From Selaginella moellendorffii (taxonomy: Eukaryota; Streptophyta; Lycopodiopsida; Selaginellales; Selaginellaceae): a stretch of 64,000 nucleotides of DNA. The stretch spans positions 2,263,663-2,327,662 of the forward strand of contig NW_003314274.1 in assembly GCF_000143415.4 (NCBI RefSeq), read 5' to 3'. Below, piece after piece: positions 20,874 to 32,891 of the stretch. Position 1 is the stretch's first letter. Each line of letters starts with the position of its first letter. The notes beneath the pieces are model-generated. The model did no database searches and was not told the origin of the DNA. It saw nothing but the letters and a program-made list of their open reading frames with translations. Made by a program: the position numbers and the translations under genes.

Positions 20874-22157
20874 TCACAAGAAGAAGATGTCCTCGTATAC
20901 CTCGTCCCAAAAGCCAATTGCTTTGATCCTCCGTTGCCGGATCTTGGGAATTTCTAGGTGCTGCTCCTCCCCAGTGCGCTTGTGCCCCGCCAGCCTCTTC
21001 TCCTCCTCGGGATCCAGCCCGAGAGCGCCTCCACCGGACGGCCTGACGAGCAAGGGGCGGTAAACAACCGCCCTCCGGTAATGCACCACCTCGCCGACAC
21101 TGTACTGCCCCACCGTCTCGCTCTTGCCACGGATGTAAAACCACTCGCCGCGATCCAGGTCGTACACCGCGGGTGGCAAAGGCTCGCCACCGCAATCACC
21201 AAGCTTGTGGCTGTCATCGTAGCGATCGCGGCACTGTCCGGCAAGGCACAGGAGATTGCCTTCGGCCTGGCACTCTAACGTCAGAAAATCGTCCCAGTAG
21301 ACATCCGTAAGGTCCAAGAAGGAACTTGCAACCTCACGGCAGTGGCCACTGCTCCAAGCTTTCTCAACGTCCAAAACGCAAGAAGCCTCTCTCTTACCCG
21401 CCATATCCATCGGCTCCTCCATGCTCCACACTCTGCACTGGGGATCACCCTCCTTGATCCGAAAGGCACCAGCCACATAGCGCTCGCCCTTGTGCTCCCA
21501 TACGAAAGGGACACAAACCAGGGTCGGGTCGTTTAGGAGGGGCTCCTTGTGTGGCACGATGATACATCTAGCAGTGTCGAACAAGAATCCTTCAGGGTAG
21601 TCCGCAACCCGTGTCCAAGCCCGCGACCTTGATTCGTAAAAATGGTAGTTGAAGGCGTCTACAACCTCGAACTCTCCGGTAGCTGGGTCCGCGGTCATGC
21701 TGTAGACGCGACCGGAGTGCACCTGAGGCGCAAGGCGTGGGATCCTGACCCACTCGTTGGTTGCGGGATTTCCCACCACCAACTCCACGCCGGGAGAGGC
21801 ATCGTCGGCCCAGGACGGGAGCCTGACGAGGACGAGGCCATTGGAGGAGGCGACGATGTCAAAGGAGCCGGGTGGGAGAGGTATCTTCATCCATGGTGGC
21901 AGCGGAGAGACTGTCCGCGATTTTGGGGTCCAAACGCAGATTTGCTGTGGTCGAGGGATACGCTCCCAGTTGCCGTTGTAGGCAGTGAGGAGGACATAAT
22001 ACTCGCCGGGCTGCTGCGCCCGCGCTGCGCTAAACTCGGGGGATCTGATGATGGATCTCCATTCCTTGCAGACGCCAAGAGCTGGCAACAACGAGTCCCA
22101 AGCGAGTAGGAGCAGGATGCGCACCAGGAGATCATGCCCAAGAAGCTCCGCGATCAT
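20874..22157 (-). CDS. F-box protein with kelch-like C-terminal domain
   Basis: A single intronless frame of 427 residues begins with an F-box (LLGHDLLVRILLLLAWDSLL to about residue 45, including VCKEWRSII). A beta-rich region follows with kelch/F-box-associated features (GNPATNEWVRIPRLA, then YDLDRGEWFYIRGK). Such proteins recruit substrates to SCF ubiquitin ligases through SKP1; the substrate here is unknown. A TATATATATATATA run at about 22188-22203 lies just upstream. Two decayed 3' fragments of this gene occur at 16916-17312 and 19442-19640, so it belongs to the duplicated block with the P450. Confidence 0.88.
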   Translation of the reverse strand: MIAELLGHDLLVRILLLLAWDSLLPALGVCKEWRSIIRSPEFSAARAQQPGEYYVLLTAYNGNWERIPRPQQICVWTPKSRTVSPLPPWMKIPLPPGSFDIVASSNGLVLVRLPSWADDASPGVELVVGNPATNEWVRIPRLAPQVHSGRVYSMTADPATGEFEVVDAFNYHFYESRSRAWTRVADYPEGFLFDTARCIIVPHKEPLLNDPTLVCVPFVWEHKGERYVAGAFRIKEGDPQCRVWSMEEPMDMAGKREASCVLDVEKAWSSGHCREVASSFLDLTDVYWDDFLTLECQAEGNLLCLAGQCRDRYDDSHKLGDCGGEPLPPAVYDLDRGEWFYIRGKSETVGQYSVGEVVHYRRAVVYRPLLVRPSGGGALGLDPEEEKRLAGHKRTGEEQHLEIPKIRQRRIKAIGFWDEVYEDIFFL

Positions 22158-22444
22158 TCTTGCGAACCTAAAAGTGAATATATCAGCTACTATATATATA
22201 TATAGCCCAACCTGTCCTTAATATTCTTAATCTTATTGTTGCCACATATTTTTTTGAGAGATGTACTTTCATGCAATCCAAAAAAATGCAAATGTGGCGC
22301 GTTCCAAATGGTGAGGTTCAAATAGAGGTTATGGAATGCCATAGAGAATTTATAGAAAAAAAGAGAAAAGAAAGCAATGAGACCAAAGACATGTAATCAT
22401 GCCCCTCTGATTTTTTTCTTTTTTGTTTCGATTGAAATCTCGTC

Positions 22445-24443
22445 TCAAGGATTTCCTAGCAGACGCTCAACAGCTGCATGTACATTGCCATTGGTTGCCG
22501 ACAAGGCGCGGATGTTTTCTTGCGTGTCATAGAAACCCATGTCTTGAAGTTGCGATAACTGCGTCGCATACAGTTCCTCCGGGGGTAGAGCGTTCACTGC
22601 CAACACAAGAATCAAAGAAAAACACGATGTACAGCACTGGAAAAACAGTAAAATCAAAGTACAAACCTTCGGGAGTCGCACCAAAATTGCTTCCAAGGCC
22701 GCCAAACATTCCTAGCAACGAGTTTAAATCGACATTGCCAGCGGCTCCTCCCAAGCCTCCTTGGCCCAAGCCTTGGTCCCTAAGAGAAGGAAAATGGTGT
22801 AAGTAAACCATAGAGTTTTCAAGAGTGACAACTTACTGCCCTGGCTGCTGTCGACCAAGGTGGCCTAGCAAACTCTGCTGGAGCGCAAGCATTTGCTGTG
22901 ACCACAGCGTGAGGGAGAAGAAAGTTAACAATAGAAAAGGAGAAAAGGGAAAGGAAAACCTGTAAGCTCTCCGGACTGGTCATCTGCTGGAGAAACTCTG
23001 GGTTTTGCATCATTTCTCTGAACTGGGGGTTGGCATTCAGTATATTCCGGAGCTGCGGATGCATGTTAAGGACCTGCAAGGATCACGAAAGCCATGACTG
23101 CTTTTCAATCATCAATCCGCAAACACACAGACCTGCTGAACGTACTGGGGGTTGGAAAGAACTGACTGCATTGCCTGTAGCATTCCCGGGTTTTGCAACA
23201 TCTGCTCGATCCCACCCAGTCCTCCAAGCCCGCCCAGCGCGCCCAAGCCTCCAGCGTTACCATCACCCATGCCTCCGAGAAATCCCAAAGGCGGAAGCGT
23301 ACCGAGTTGTTGTCCTGGGGTGGTGGTCGTCTCTCTCGCTGTACAAGACCAAAGGAAGTCAATGGAAAGCTCGAAAGAGAAGGAACCAAGTACCCGCGGG
23401 ATTCCAAGGATTTGGAAGAGGAGCGGTGTTGGGAAGCACGGTAGCTCCCGTCCCCGCCGCTGGTGTTTGGTTCGGATCGCCAGTCCCGGCCGCTGGCGCC
23501 GTGGTAGCCGCTGGAGCTCTTCCCATCAAAGCGGCAAAAGGATTGGCCTGAGCGTCGGCTCCCTCGGCCCCGGTGCCACCCATGGTGGCGGCATTGAGCA
23601 GCGGCTCCTGGACGGTCTCATACATCCTCCGCAGCATGTTGAACCCCTCGGGCGAGGCCTCGATGTTGCTCATGGCCCGGTCGGTGTTCCTCATCATCTC
23701 CCTCATGAGCTCCGGGTTCCTGGCGGCGTCGAGCGTCTGGCGGAGAGTGGCGGGATCGTTGAGGATGTGCGCCAGGTCGGGGTTGCGGTCGATGATCTCG
23801 CGCATCTGCGGGTTGTTCATGATGAGCGTCCGCATCAGCTCCGGGTTGCTCATCAGGCTCTGGATGGCGGGCATGTTCATCATCTCGCGCATGAGGTTCG
23901 GGTTTTGCATCAGCTGCTGCTGGACCTGCTGGAACTCGGGCAGCGTCGTGGCGGTGCCCAGCGGCGCCGCGGCCCCGCCGAAGAATCCACCGTGCATGTT
24001 GGCCCCAATCCCGCCGGGAGGAGCTGCTGCCGGGGGAGCCGCTGCTGGGGATGGGGACGCTGGCGATGGCGCGGCCGGTGCGCCGCCGGGAGGCGGGGCG
24101 CCGCGGACGAGGTGGACTGTGTGATCGTTTTGTAGATCTGGAAGAATTTCGCGAGGGGAGAAGGGAGGAGTAAATACCCTAGCCAGAGAATCCCAGAGAG
24201 GAAAATTTCTTGCGGCTTACCGTAGCTGTCGAGGGAATTCTCATCCTTGAGCACGCGTCCCTTGTAGATTAGGCGCTGCTGATCGGCCGGGACCTCGGAG
24301 CGCTCGACGAGGAGGGATTTCAATCCGCGGACTGTGCTCTTGAGATCCACCGTGACCGAGAACTTGGTGCCGTTGGAGCAGCGAATGTGAACCGTGGCCG
24401 CCGCGCTGGGAGCTGCCGTCGTCGAGGCCTCCTCCGCGCTCAT
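22445..24443 (-). CDS. DSK2: Ubiquilin/DSK2-type ubiquitin receptor
   Basis: About seven exons. Exon 1 (24443-24221) and the start of exon 2 give the ubiquitin-like domain ([45 protein letters not shown]). A Pro/Ala/Gly-rich linker follows, then STI1-type repeats rich in Asn-Pro and Met ([33 protein letters not shown], later [20 protein letters not shown]). The last exon holds the UBA domain ([20 protein letters not shown] to VERLLGNP, stop at 22445). DSK2 shuttles ubiquitinated clients to the proteasome and to autophagy. Telo-box-like AAAACCCTAAAT lies about 20 bases upstream of the ATG. Confidence 0.93.
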
Positions 24444-24528
24444 TGCCCTATCGACGATCTAAAAACCCTAAATTGGCGAGAAAAAAGGAAAAGTCTACAA
24501 GGATTGGAAAAACTTTTTAGGGCGTGGA

Positions 24529-25666
24529 TTACGGGCAGTGGATATCCGCCGTCGATTGGGCATCATTCCATAGATCACCCATGTAGAAGTGGAGGATCTT
24601 TTCTACGATCCACTCGTAGTCCGTCTCGTCGCCGATGGATTTGAGTCCTTGTCTCACGATCTCGTCCGTGACCCACCCGTTTTTCCTGTCAATCTCGAGC
24701 AGGAATTCCAGGACTTTGGGATGGTGCGAGTAATCTGGATGCCTAGAGCACGGAAAAACGGTCAAAACCTTTCCTTGGACAGAGGAAACTTACCCGCACA
24801 AAGTGAGAAAGTGGTGAGGTTTGTACTGTTGGTTCCACGAGAGCGATCGTTCGATCGATCCAGATGAGTGTTAGAACCAAGGAAAGCACTCTTAGTTTGC
24901 TTACCAATGCCTGGTACTGAGTTATATTGTTGGAAGCAAGCACCCAGAAGTCCGGAGGAAGCGAAAGGATCGCATCGTTGTGATGGTAGTGAAGCTTGAA
25001 CGATTCCTTGCTTGTTTTGAATAGCTGCCTGGCCAAATCGGTGAGCTTGGCTTCTTTCACGGACACCTCCGACCCCTGCCAAGCTGAGGCTATTTACTCA
25101 GTCCTCCGAGAGCCAAAAAGAGAATAAAAAAACGAAGAAAGAGTCTACCTTTGGATTCGGAGCCACGGATCCTCCAAAAGCAGCAGCAATCGCTTGATGC
25201 CCAAAGCTGATGCCGCAGGTCTTTACCTTGTTCTTGTCCAGCCATTGAATTTCCTGTTCCAAAGAAAGAAAGAAAAAGAAGGATTGGCTCTTTCATCGAC
25301 GTGAAAGCAAGCTTGGAAACCTGAAGAAGCCGTCTGATCCACGGCTTTGGCTCGTACACGCCGCTGAGAGAGCCCGAGATGAGAACCCCATCGAAGTTTT
25401 GGAATCGATCAGGATATTGGCGCTCCGTGACATCGAAGCCTGCATGGATCTGATTAGAGAACACGAATTTCTCCGGCATTTGTTCCTACTCAACTGGTAA
25501 GCGTGATCGATGAATGCGGGATAAAGCGCGCCGCAACGTGATCGAATGCCGCCTGGAGGAGCGCGAGATAGGATCGGCACGATTCCGAAGCTGTGCTGGG
25601 CAGATGCTGCGCCAGATGCTCGCATTCGTAGAGCGCAATCCGGAGTGCTCGGCGTCGCGACCACAT
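24529..25666 (-). CDS. Class I glutamine-amidotransferase-like protein with Ser at the nucleophile site
   Basis: Six exons (25666-25495, 25439-25321, 25253-25149, 25075-24905, 24825-24794, 24742-24529) join to 270 residues. The fold markers are FDGVLISGSLSGVYEPKPWI, the nucleophile elbow GISFGHQ, HYHHNDAI and the C-terminal GHPDYSHHPKVLEF. In gamma-glutamyl peptidases and related GATase1 proteins the elbow is GxCxGHQ and the end is HPE. Here the nucleophile position is Ser113 (codon AGC) and the triad Glu is Asp203, while His201 is kept. No N-terminal targeting signal is obvious, so it is probably cytosolic. It may be a pseudoenzyme or a changed hydrolase. The small 32-base exon 5 is inferred from splice sites. 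Confidence 0.82.
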
Positions 25667-25944
25667 CTAATACCCTAAATAAAACAAAAGAAAACCCTAA
25701 AAACAGGATGCCGCCAATGCCAATGCTGATGCTTTGCCATGACCAAAGGATTTGAGCTCGCGTATATGGTTATCTGATCTGCTAATACTCTCATTAGACT
25801 GGTCTTCTTCTCCAAAAGACCACCCTGCCAAGGATGCTCTTAGCTGCTGCTGTTTCCATTATGTGAGCCAATTCTTCCACATATATAAGCCTCTTTAGGG
25901 AACTGAAGAGGGCACGTCATTTGTTTCAGTCCAAGTACCTGAAT

Positions 25945-26258
25945 CTAGATCATACGAGAGACTACTTACCCATGGCCAGCTTGACCACGGAAGTAGACAC
26001 AAATATCGAGTCTATGAGTAATGTGATCACCTCACCAGACTCCACAGAAATTTCCTCAATTCTGAACTTACACTTCCGTTCCACATTGAACCACACCATG
26101 TAGAGCTTTCCCCTCCAATTACTAACAAGGCAGACCGACTCGCCCTTCTTGACATTCAGACAGAGATTTGTATATGCAACAGAGTCGCTTTGCAACATCA
26201 AACTGGACAGCATAAGCCGAACACTTCCTATGACCATGGGCCATGTTTCACAGCACAC
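25945..26258 (-). pseudogene. Fragment of an unrecognised gene family (also at 57.8 kb)
   Basis: A short minus-strand frame reads VAYTNLCLNVKKGESVCLVS and NVERKCKFRIEEISVESGEV. The same pattern occurs at about 58215-58370 on the plus strand (AYTNLRLNVNAGEAVCLASW, NVELKCKFVIEEISVGTGEM). I do not recognise the domain. The piece here lacks the upstream part seen in the other copy and is probably a relic. Confidence 0.55.
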
Positions 26259-26259
26259 C

Positions 26260-29200
26260 GTTATAGTTTCTTATTAAACGCATAGCATCGTGGTAGTTTT
26301 AATTTATATGTCTTATGCGTTTGATGAAATCTATGTCATTAAATTTTGACAAGTTTTCTAGCATGAAGGAATAAAAAAATTAAAAAAGACCATATCACAT
26401 ATTATTGTGATAATTTTCCTAAAGTCAATACTTTTTACACTATCTCTTATTAAACCACGAATAATAAACTTTTCCGTTTGATTTAGGTGGTAGTGAATAG
26501 ATCTAGAATATGCTTGAATATTCTAGGATATTCTATTATCTAAAAATTGTTATTCATTTAGAATAATCTTGTATTTATAATTTATAAACTTTCCTAAACA
26601 CTTTAGTATATACTTGTTTATTCTACTATCTAATGGTTCTACCATAAGGGCATTGATCTGGGGAAACCACAGATTGACCTTAATAATGGTTTTGAGTTCT
26701 TGAGCCAGAATGCATGGACGCTCATGACTGGAATGGTTGATATGCAATATAATTAATCTTGCTTTATAAAATACAAACATCTTTATTATTATTAAAAAAT
26801 ATTAAATATATCATTAAGCACGCCAAAAATTGAATAAATTATTAAAATTAGACCTTTGTTTGTATATTTAGATAGTTATTTTCATTTGAAAAACGTATTA
26901 GGTAAATCATAAAATCACAACATAATGATTTCTTGCATTGCCTCAACTTTAAAATATATTGCAAAACTATAATTAAATAAAGGCTTGCTACAGGGTTTGT
27001 GAAAATTCTAGCAACTTCATATGATTTTAGTACATTATATCTTTTTGTGTTTTCACTTTTCATATATGTCATTTCTTGTTGATCTCTCATTTCATGTCAT
27101 AAAGTATCTATATATATATATATATATACATATAAATTTCTAAGCACACAAATAAAAATCACTTAATATTCTTAGGTAATCATGATTTACATACAATATT
27201 GCTACAAAATTAAGATGTAGTAAAGAGATTTTTAATCAACAATTCATATGAATGAAAAACTTTCTTAACAACCCTTATTTTGGCTATAAATAAATATTTA
27301 TAATATAAACTACTTCATTATAAAGGTCTTTGTAAACAACATGAAAATGGCATAACTACATAAAACTTTAGATATTGTGTTTTTAAATATAATTGTTTAT
27401 CCTAGATTTTAATTTAGCGTATTCCTTATCCCATAACAATATAATATCTGTTTGGGGATGATATTGTTCTAAACTTTGAAAAATATTACACTTTGAATTA
27501 TCAGGAAGCCATCCCTAAGCTAGAAAATAGTTAAAATTAATTAACAAATTTTAAATATTTATTTGTAAAACTTACTAAACTTTGAAGTTGTTTTTGTTTG
27601 GGCCTCAAAATGATGTTATGGTTATAAATTAGTGAAACATTGATCAAAATTATAAAAATTTAGTTTTTGATAAAAAATTAAAATTTTGCAACTAGTTTTA
27701 TTCTAAAAATAAATGTGAATATAAAACAATTGTATAAAACTTTATTAGGTAATTTTAAAGTCACTTTAAATACATTTACATACATACCTTAAATGGTGGC
27801 AAATAGATATAGAATGTAAACTTTTAGTGATGGATTATTCAAGTTTAAAGTTTATAAAAGTTGTAAGGTATTCTTTCCAAAAGATTTTATTCAAGTAACT
27901 TATAAAAGAAACTAATATAACAATTTACATATGAATTCATCCATGAAATTTTAACTTTTATATTTGTTGTAAGCCCAAAAAATTTATATCATTTGATATA
28001 GACAAACAATTTAAATTATATGCAGTGAGTGAGTTTAATTAAGAAAACACTGATTTTTTTGCTTGCTCACTGTTGCATATGCATGCATCATAATGTTCTA
28101 AGAGCCAATAGTTATATATACTAATTAATAATTTTTTTACACTAGTAAAGTTTTATATAATAATATTTTTCATTTTCATTCATTTTAGTAAGTTTAACCA
28201 AGATATTTATGAATATTATATTCCAAAATAATTAATAAAAGTTATTGTGCATTTACTTGCATAACAATCAAAATTTATCGACATTATGGTTTGGTTGTCA
28301 TATACAATAAAAAAATAGCTTGCAATATCAATAATAACTAATTTATTATTATAATAAATAAAATAACTTTTTAATAAAATATAGTACATAAAGTAATAAA
28401 AAATTGTCTTTTAGTAGGGATGAATGTTAGCTTATAAGTACTTTATTCCCAATATAATAGCCAATTTATATTGAGCCAGAAAAAAAAATTATATTAGTTG
28501 TTTTTAAAATGATTTATAACCTTTTTTTTAATCATGAGACTTTATTAACTTTACTATAAATTTCTCTTTAATGTTTTTTCCACTTTTACTCTACTTTTTA
28601 AAAGTTCTTTAACATCTTTAAACTTTTCTATATTTTAGTATTAGGAAAAAATTTGTGTATAAGAAAGCACTTTTTGCATATATCTTTCAAACTTCATAAC
28701 TCTTAATTAACATTAAAGAGAGTTATAAGCATTTGGAAATACTAAATAAAAATTTCCATGTATGCCTTTATATTCCCAAAACTATGCTATTTTAAAAAAA
28801 ACAAAAGAGCATTTAAAATTTAAAATGTAAACTATTCTAACAGAGGTGTGATATCTACAAATGTTTGAGTAATTTATGCAGCAACTCTTAATTTTCTTTG
28901 GTTTTTATATACCTTTTACTGACAATGGGCAAAGTGTATTATTGAAATCATGAAAAACTAGCTGCTAATGGATTTAGAAGAGGATTTAAAAGTTTAGAAA
29001 GGCCTTAAATGCTACCATTCATGTGTTGCTTTCAAGCTACATGGCTATATCAAGCGTACTAGCAAGGAATTATCCTTGAACATCAACATAAATCCAAGTT
29101 TATCTTTCTAAGCTACCACATGTTCACCAACAATGGTGATACAGCATGTAGTCATTGGACAAACATGTCTCTTTCCCCTCAAAGGAAGTCCCGGCACTTG

Positions 29201-30600
29201 TCCAAGGTTTTCCAGGCATGCATAGGAACAGTGGAAGGTGACTCTCATTCATGGCTCTTCTTGTTGTGAGAAGTTGGTGGAGACCTTGGAGGAACAGCCA
29301 CCTTGATCTGGAGTTTAGGATAGTCACAATGTGAGAGGATTACTGCTTTTGTGTCAAGCTTCCAGACTGAAACAAGCAGATTAGCCATTGATAAAAAATT
29401 CAAGACCATAGATACATAATTTTTCAAGAAGATAGCTGCTCACGACAAATTTCACACTTTGGGATTAGGATAACATGATGAATGCAAACACAGATGAGGA
29501 GCATGGCCAATTTACCTTGAAAGAGAGGGCAGCCTTATTTGATGGGATATGTGTTTGTTGCTTATAAGAAGATCCTTACATGTCAGACCTTAAGGACCTT
29601 AAGGACATATTACTTTCATTCCTCAGAAGAGTTTACTTCCATGGAGAGCTGTTTGATGTTGCAAAAGCACATGTTTGAGATGAGTATAATGTGCTGGCAG
29701 GAGTGGGACGAAGAACTCATTGCCCCTAGCTGCACTTAACTTTGAAGCTACTGAGTTCCACTACTGCTGATTATAATTCTAACCCTACTTTTTAGGAAAT
29801 ATTTCACAGTCATTAACCCTGATTAGCAAGTTGCCTAGATCATCCTCATTGACATTTGGGATAGAGTATATGGCAAATCTCAATTATTAATTGCTAAGCC
29901 ATGGCAAACATATTGAAGCATATGTTGAGAAGATCAAGATGGTAAGGTAGAAACTATTTTCTTGTTGTTTTTCTAGGAAAACTATGCAAATATGTGAGAT
30001 AAGCTCAAACCTTCTACCTCAAATGCCAATTTTGAGGATCTCACTGAAACTCTAGTTCCTTGAGAAGAGACAAGTGAATTTTTATTAAAATTGACTTTCT
30101 CAATTTAATTTAATTTGATATTATTATTACATGTTTTAACACACATGGTATTCAGCCTTGATTACAAACGAATTAAAGAGAAGTTTAACAGCAGAAAATT
30201 GAAACCATTGGTATCCTAGAATATACTATATTCCTTACACTTAGTTATAGCAAACTGAAATGGAGCAATGGTCACAAGCAGAGAAAAGCTTTGCAACCGG
30301 CGAAACTCCAAGTCCCAGTTGTGTGGAAGATACTGGATAATTGGAGGACTTCTGATCTAGATACAGCCTTAATAAAAAACAAAAATCGATCGAACATTTC
30401 TCATTCCTTCTATTTGCTTTAGTCGTTTTTTTTCCACTGTTATGCACGAAGAGGATGAATGCCACGAGCAAGTAGAGTTGCTCTATAAGTACATGGCGAG
30501 AGTAGAAAACTAGTGTGGAAAAAAAGAGTATGCAATAGCAGAACATTCTATAATGGAAGGATTAGGGCTCTAGACCCGAAGTAGGGTTCTTTCCCAAATT
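26260..30600. other. AT-rich gene-poor stretch
   Basis: No supportable gene is seen. A (TA)n microsatellite lies at about 27107-27128. Short minus-strand frames at 29124-29427 and 30241-30546 show no family motif. This is probably heterochromatic repeat sequence in advanced decay. Confidence 0.6.
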
Positions 30601-30611
30601 ACGATCGATCG

Positions 30612-31269
30612 ATGAGGAGCGATGTGTGGAGCGCACTGGGCCCGTCGCTGGCCGGCGCAGTGTTTGGCGCGGGATGGTGGTTCTGGGTGGACGCCATCGT
30701 TTGCAGCAATGTCACGGTGCCCTTTGTACAGTATTTGCCAGGTCCGCAGCTAGCTCTGGCTCTTTCTGTGGTGCTCGAATTTGTCCTTCTCTTCCTCTGG
30801 CAGGGATCTGCGCGTCGCTCGCTGCGCTCATGTTCAATTGCGTGAGACGAGAGGAGCTTCAGGATTACTCTCCCTACGATGATGAGAGCTGCAGGTACTT
30901 TGCGTGATTTCTATCTCTTAGCTTTGTTTTGTGTGATTTCTATCGATCTCTCGAGCTTGAGTTGGACGTCTAGATATGAAGGTAACCAATTGCTATGTTT
31001 TGGCAGATCGAGGGCATGGCTGTTCATCGCCTACGTTGTTTCGTTTGTGTCATTGGCTGGATCCGTTGGAATTCTCATCCAGGATTCTTTGCTTCCGACT
31101 GGTCCTAGCGCGTGGACGGGCGTGGCTGGAGTGTTGCAATGCTTCTTGGTACTCGTGAGGTAATCAAACACGATTTTTCATCTCCTGCCTTAAGTTTTTA
31201 GAAAACTTTCTTCTCGATTGCAGTGGTCTCATATTCTGGACTTCAAGATCGCCCTCTGATTACTACTGA
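30612..31269 (+). CDS. TMEM50-family small membrane protein
   Basis: Four exons (30612-30741, 30804-30894, 31007-31159, 31224-31269) join in frame to 139 residues. The layout is that of TMEM50/UPF0220 proteins: an N-terminal AGAVFGAGWWFWVDAIV segment, ICASLAALMFNCVRREEL, a SRAWLFIAYVVSFVSLAGSV segment with ILIQDSL, and a last segment GVAGVLQCFLVLVRSGLIFW. Four membrane segments are expected, probably in ER/Golgi membranes where yeast and animal relatives (Vps68, TMEM50) act in endosomal or lipid traffic. The ATG follows an ATCGATCGATCG stretch. Length and spacing agree with the family; the exact role is not shown here. Confidence 0.85.
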
Positions 31270-31328
31270 GACAATGTGATTCTGAAGTGTAAACTAAATG
31301 TGAAAAGCGTTTTTACCAGATACATCCA

Positions 31329-31389
31329 GGGGATAGCGAGGGTCAGACTGAATCTGAAGGTCGAGAGTGTTCGATCCACGCTCATCACA
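31329..31389 (+). pseudogene. tRNA-Phe pseudogene
   Basis: The stretch matches the intact tRNA-Phe at 43621-43693 (GTCAGACTGA, ATCTGAAGG, GTGTTCGATCCACGCTCA). It has lost most of the D arm and a few bases of the anticodon loop, so no GAA anticodon loop can form. Confidence 0.85.
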
Positions 31390-32680
31390 TCATGGTGATG
31401 TTTCATTTTGATACCAAAATTTACCACATGGGTAAACTATACATCAATTTAAACATAACACATTGGAAAATCATATGGGGTTGCTACGATTGCGACACCT
31501 TATATAACATTTTATTTGAGGTTCTCTTTCACTGTCCGATTGAAAACCACTTTTGTCGTGAGGGCCAAGACAAGCAGATGAGAGGAAGCAACGCCAGACG
31601 AGGCCGAGAAAGCAGCTACACCACAACAAAGTTGTGACAATGCCAGTTGACAAGTCAAGGAAGTAAACGCACCTAGAGTGGAGGAAGAACCAAGACCAAC
31701 CGAGGTGGAGAATCCAACAGCAGCAGAAGATGTTCCAGCCAAGGAAGAAGAAGCAAACGGCCGCTGACCCTGAGGAGGCAAAAGTTGATCCTGTGGAAAC
31801 CACTCGATCCTGTGGAAGCGGCCACAGTATCTTGCCACTTCCTTTGCTGAGGAGGCAAAGTTGTCACGGCGCGCTTGTAGTTTGGATCTGGCCACGTCTT
31901 CCCGCTGCCGTATTTGCTAAACGAAGAGCCGTCAAGCCGCACGAGAAGCTCTCGTCCGACGGCTTGTACTTGGCCAGCCGTCTTCGTCACGAAAACGAGG
32001 CCCCCGATCGCTGGAGACTCGATCGCCGTGGAAGAGGTGGCGGCAGTGACAGTGCGCCGTAGTACCCCAGAGTGAACTTGAAGCAGTACTCCCTGTAGCT
32101 CGTGGTTACGGAAGAGTTGAATTCCAGCGGTAGTGTTAGAGCGGGAGCAGCGGGAGTAGTGGTGTTTGTGACAACAATCACAGCATTGGCAGCGCTGCTC
32201 CACGAAGAACCGCCACTCGACGTACTTTGGTTCCACTCGTTGGTTGTTCCATCCAACCAGTGCTCTGCGGTTTCCAAATCTGCTGCGAGCCAGCACCGCT
32301 TCTCCAGCGATTGCGGCTGCTGGCCGTTGCCTCCGGCGGCATTTTGGTTGTTCCACTGAGAATCCCGCCTGATCCAGCATCGCTATATCCCGGCCCTGCC
32401 CGAGCTGAGTGGAAGATCAGCGCAAACCTGCATTGCTGCTGCTGCTGCTGCTTGGATGCTTGGATACCGCATCCTTGTCCAGCGCCGCGCGAATCCCCGT
32501 CTGTTTGACGCTCTAGGGTTCTTCGCGTCAAATATCTCTGCAAGAATATTCTGGAATAAGCCCATAAGCTAAACAAATATACTTTTTCTCTAAAGGCATA
32601 TTCAGGAATAAACCCGTTCTTAGACTGCAAACAAATATTTAAAAGAAAATGGATGAAAACAAAAGAGCATCCGACCAGAT
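31390..32680. other. Unassigned, possibly coding on the minus strand
   Basis: Long overlapping open frames on the minus strand (for example 31673-32380 and 31987-32277) coincide with raised GC content, and a CTG/CAG triplet run lies near 32430-32450. Stretches such as SKYGSGKTWPDPNYKRA look protein-like, but I cannot build a consistent exon chain or name a family. A decayed or fast-evolving gene is possible. Confidence 0.35.
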
Positions 32681-32891
32681 TCAATGGGATTCTTTGCAGT
32701 GATGGCATCCACGGCAAAGACCTGTGTCAACTTCGAAGTGCAAGCTCCTCCCGTCGTTTCGGAGCATAAGGGACTGGATGTAACACAGATCGATGCACAC
32801 ACCATCGGCAGGGAAGCAAGCAGGAGCAGGCTCGTCATCCATGACCATGTCCATAGCCAGCTTCAGCTGGAACGCTGGAATCCCCACCCTG

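Noticed and set aside
23152-24135. 327-codon plus-strand frame rich in Pro, Arg and Gly
   Set aside because: It is the GC-rich shadow of DSK2 exon 2, and no independent start or motif is present.
26340-29100. Palindromic and AT-rich runs that could suggest a MITE, a scaffold attachment site or an origin
   Set aside because: No terminal inverted repeat with target-site duplication and no repeated unit were found. Base composition alone is not evidence.
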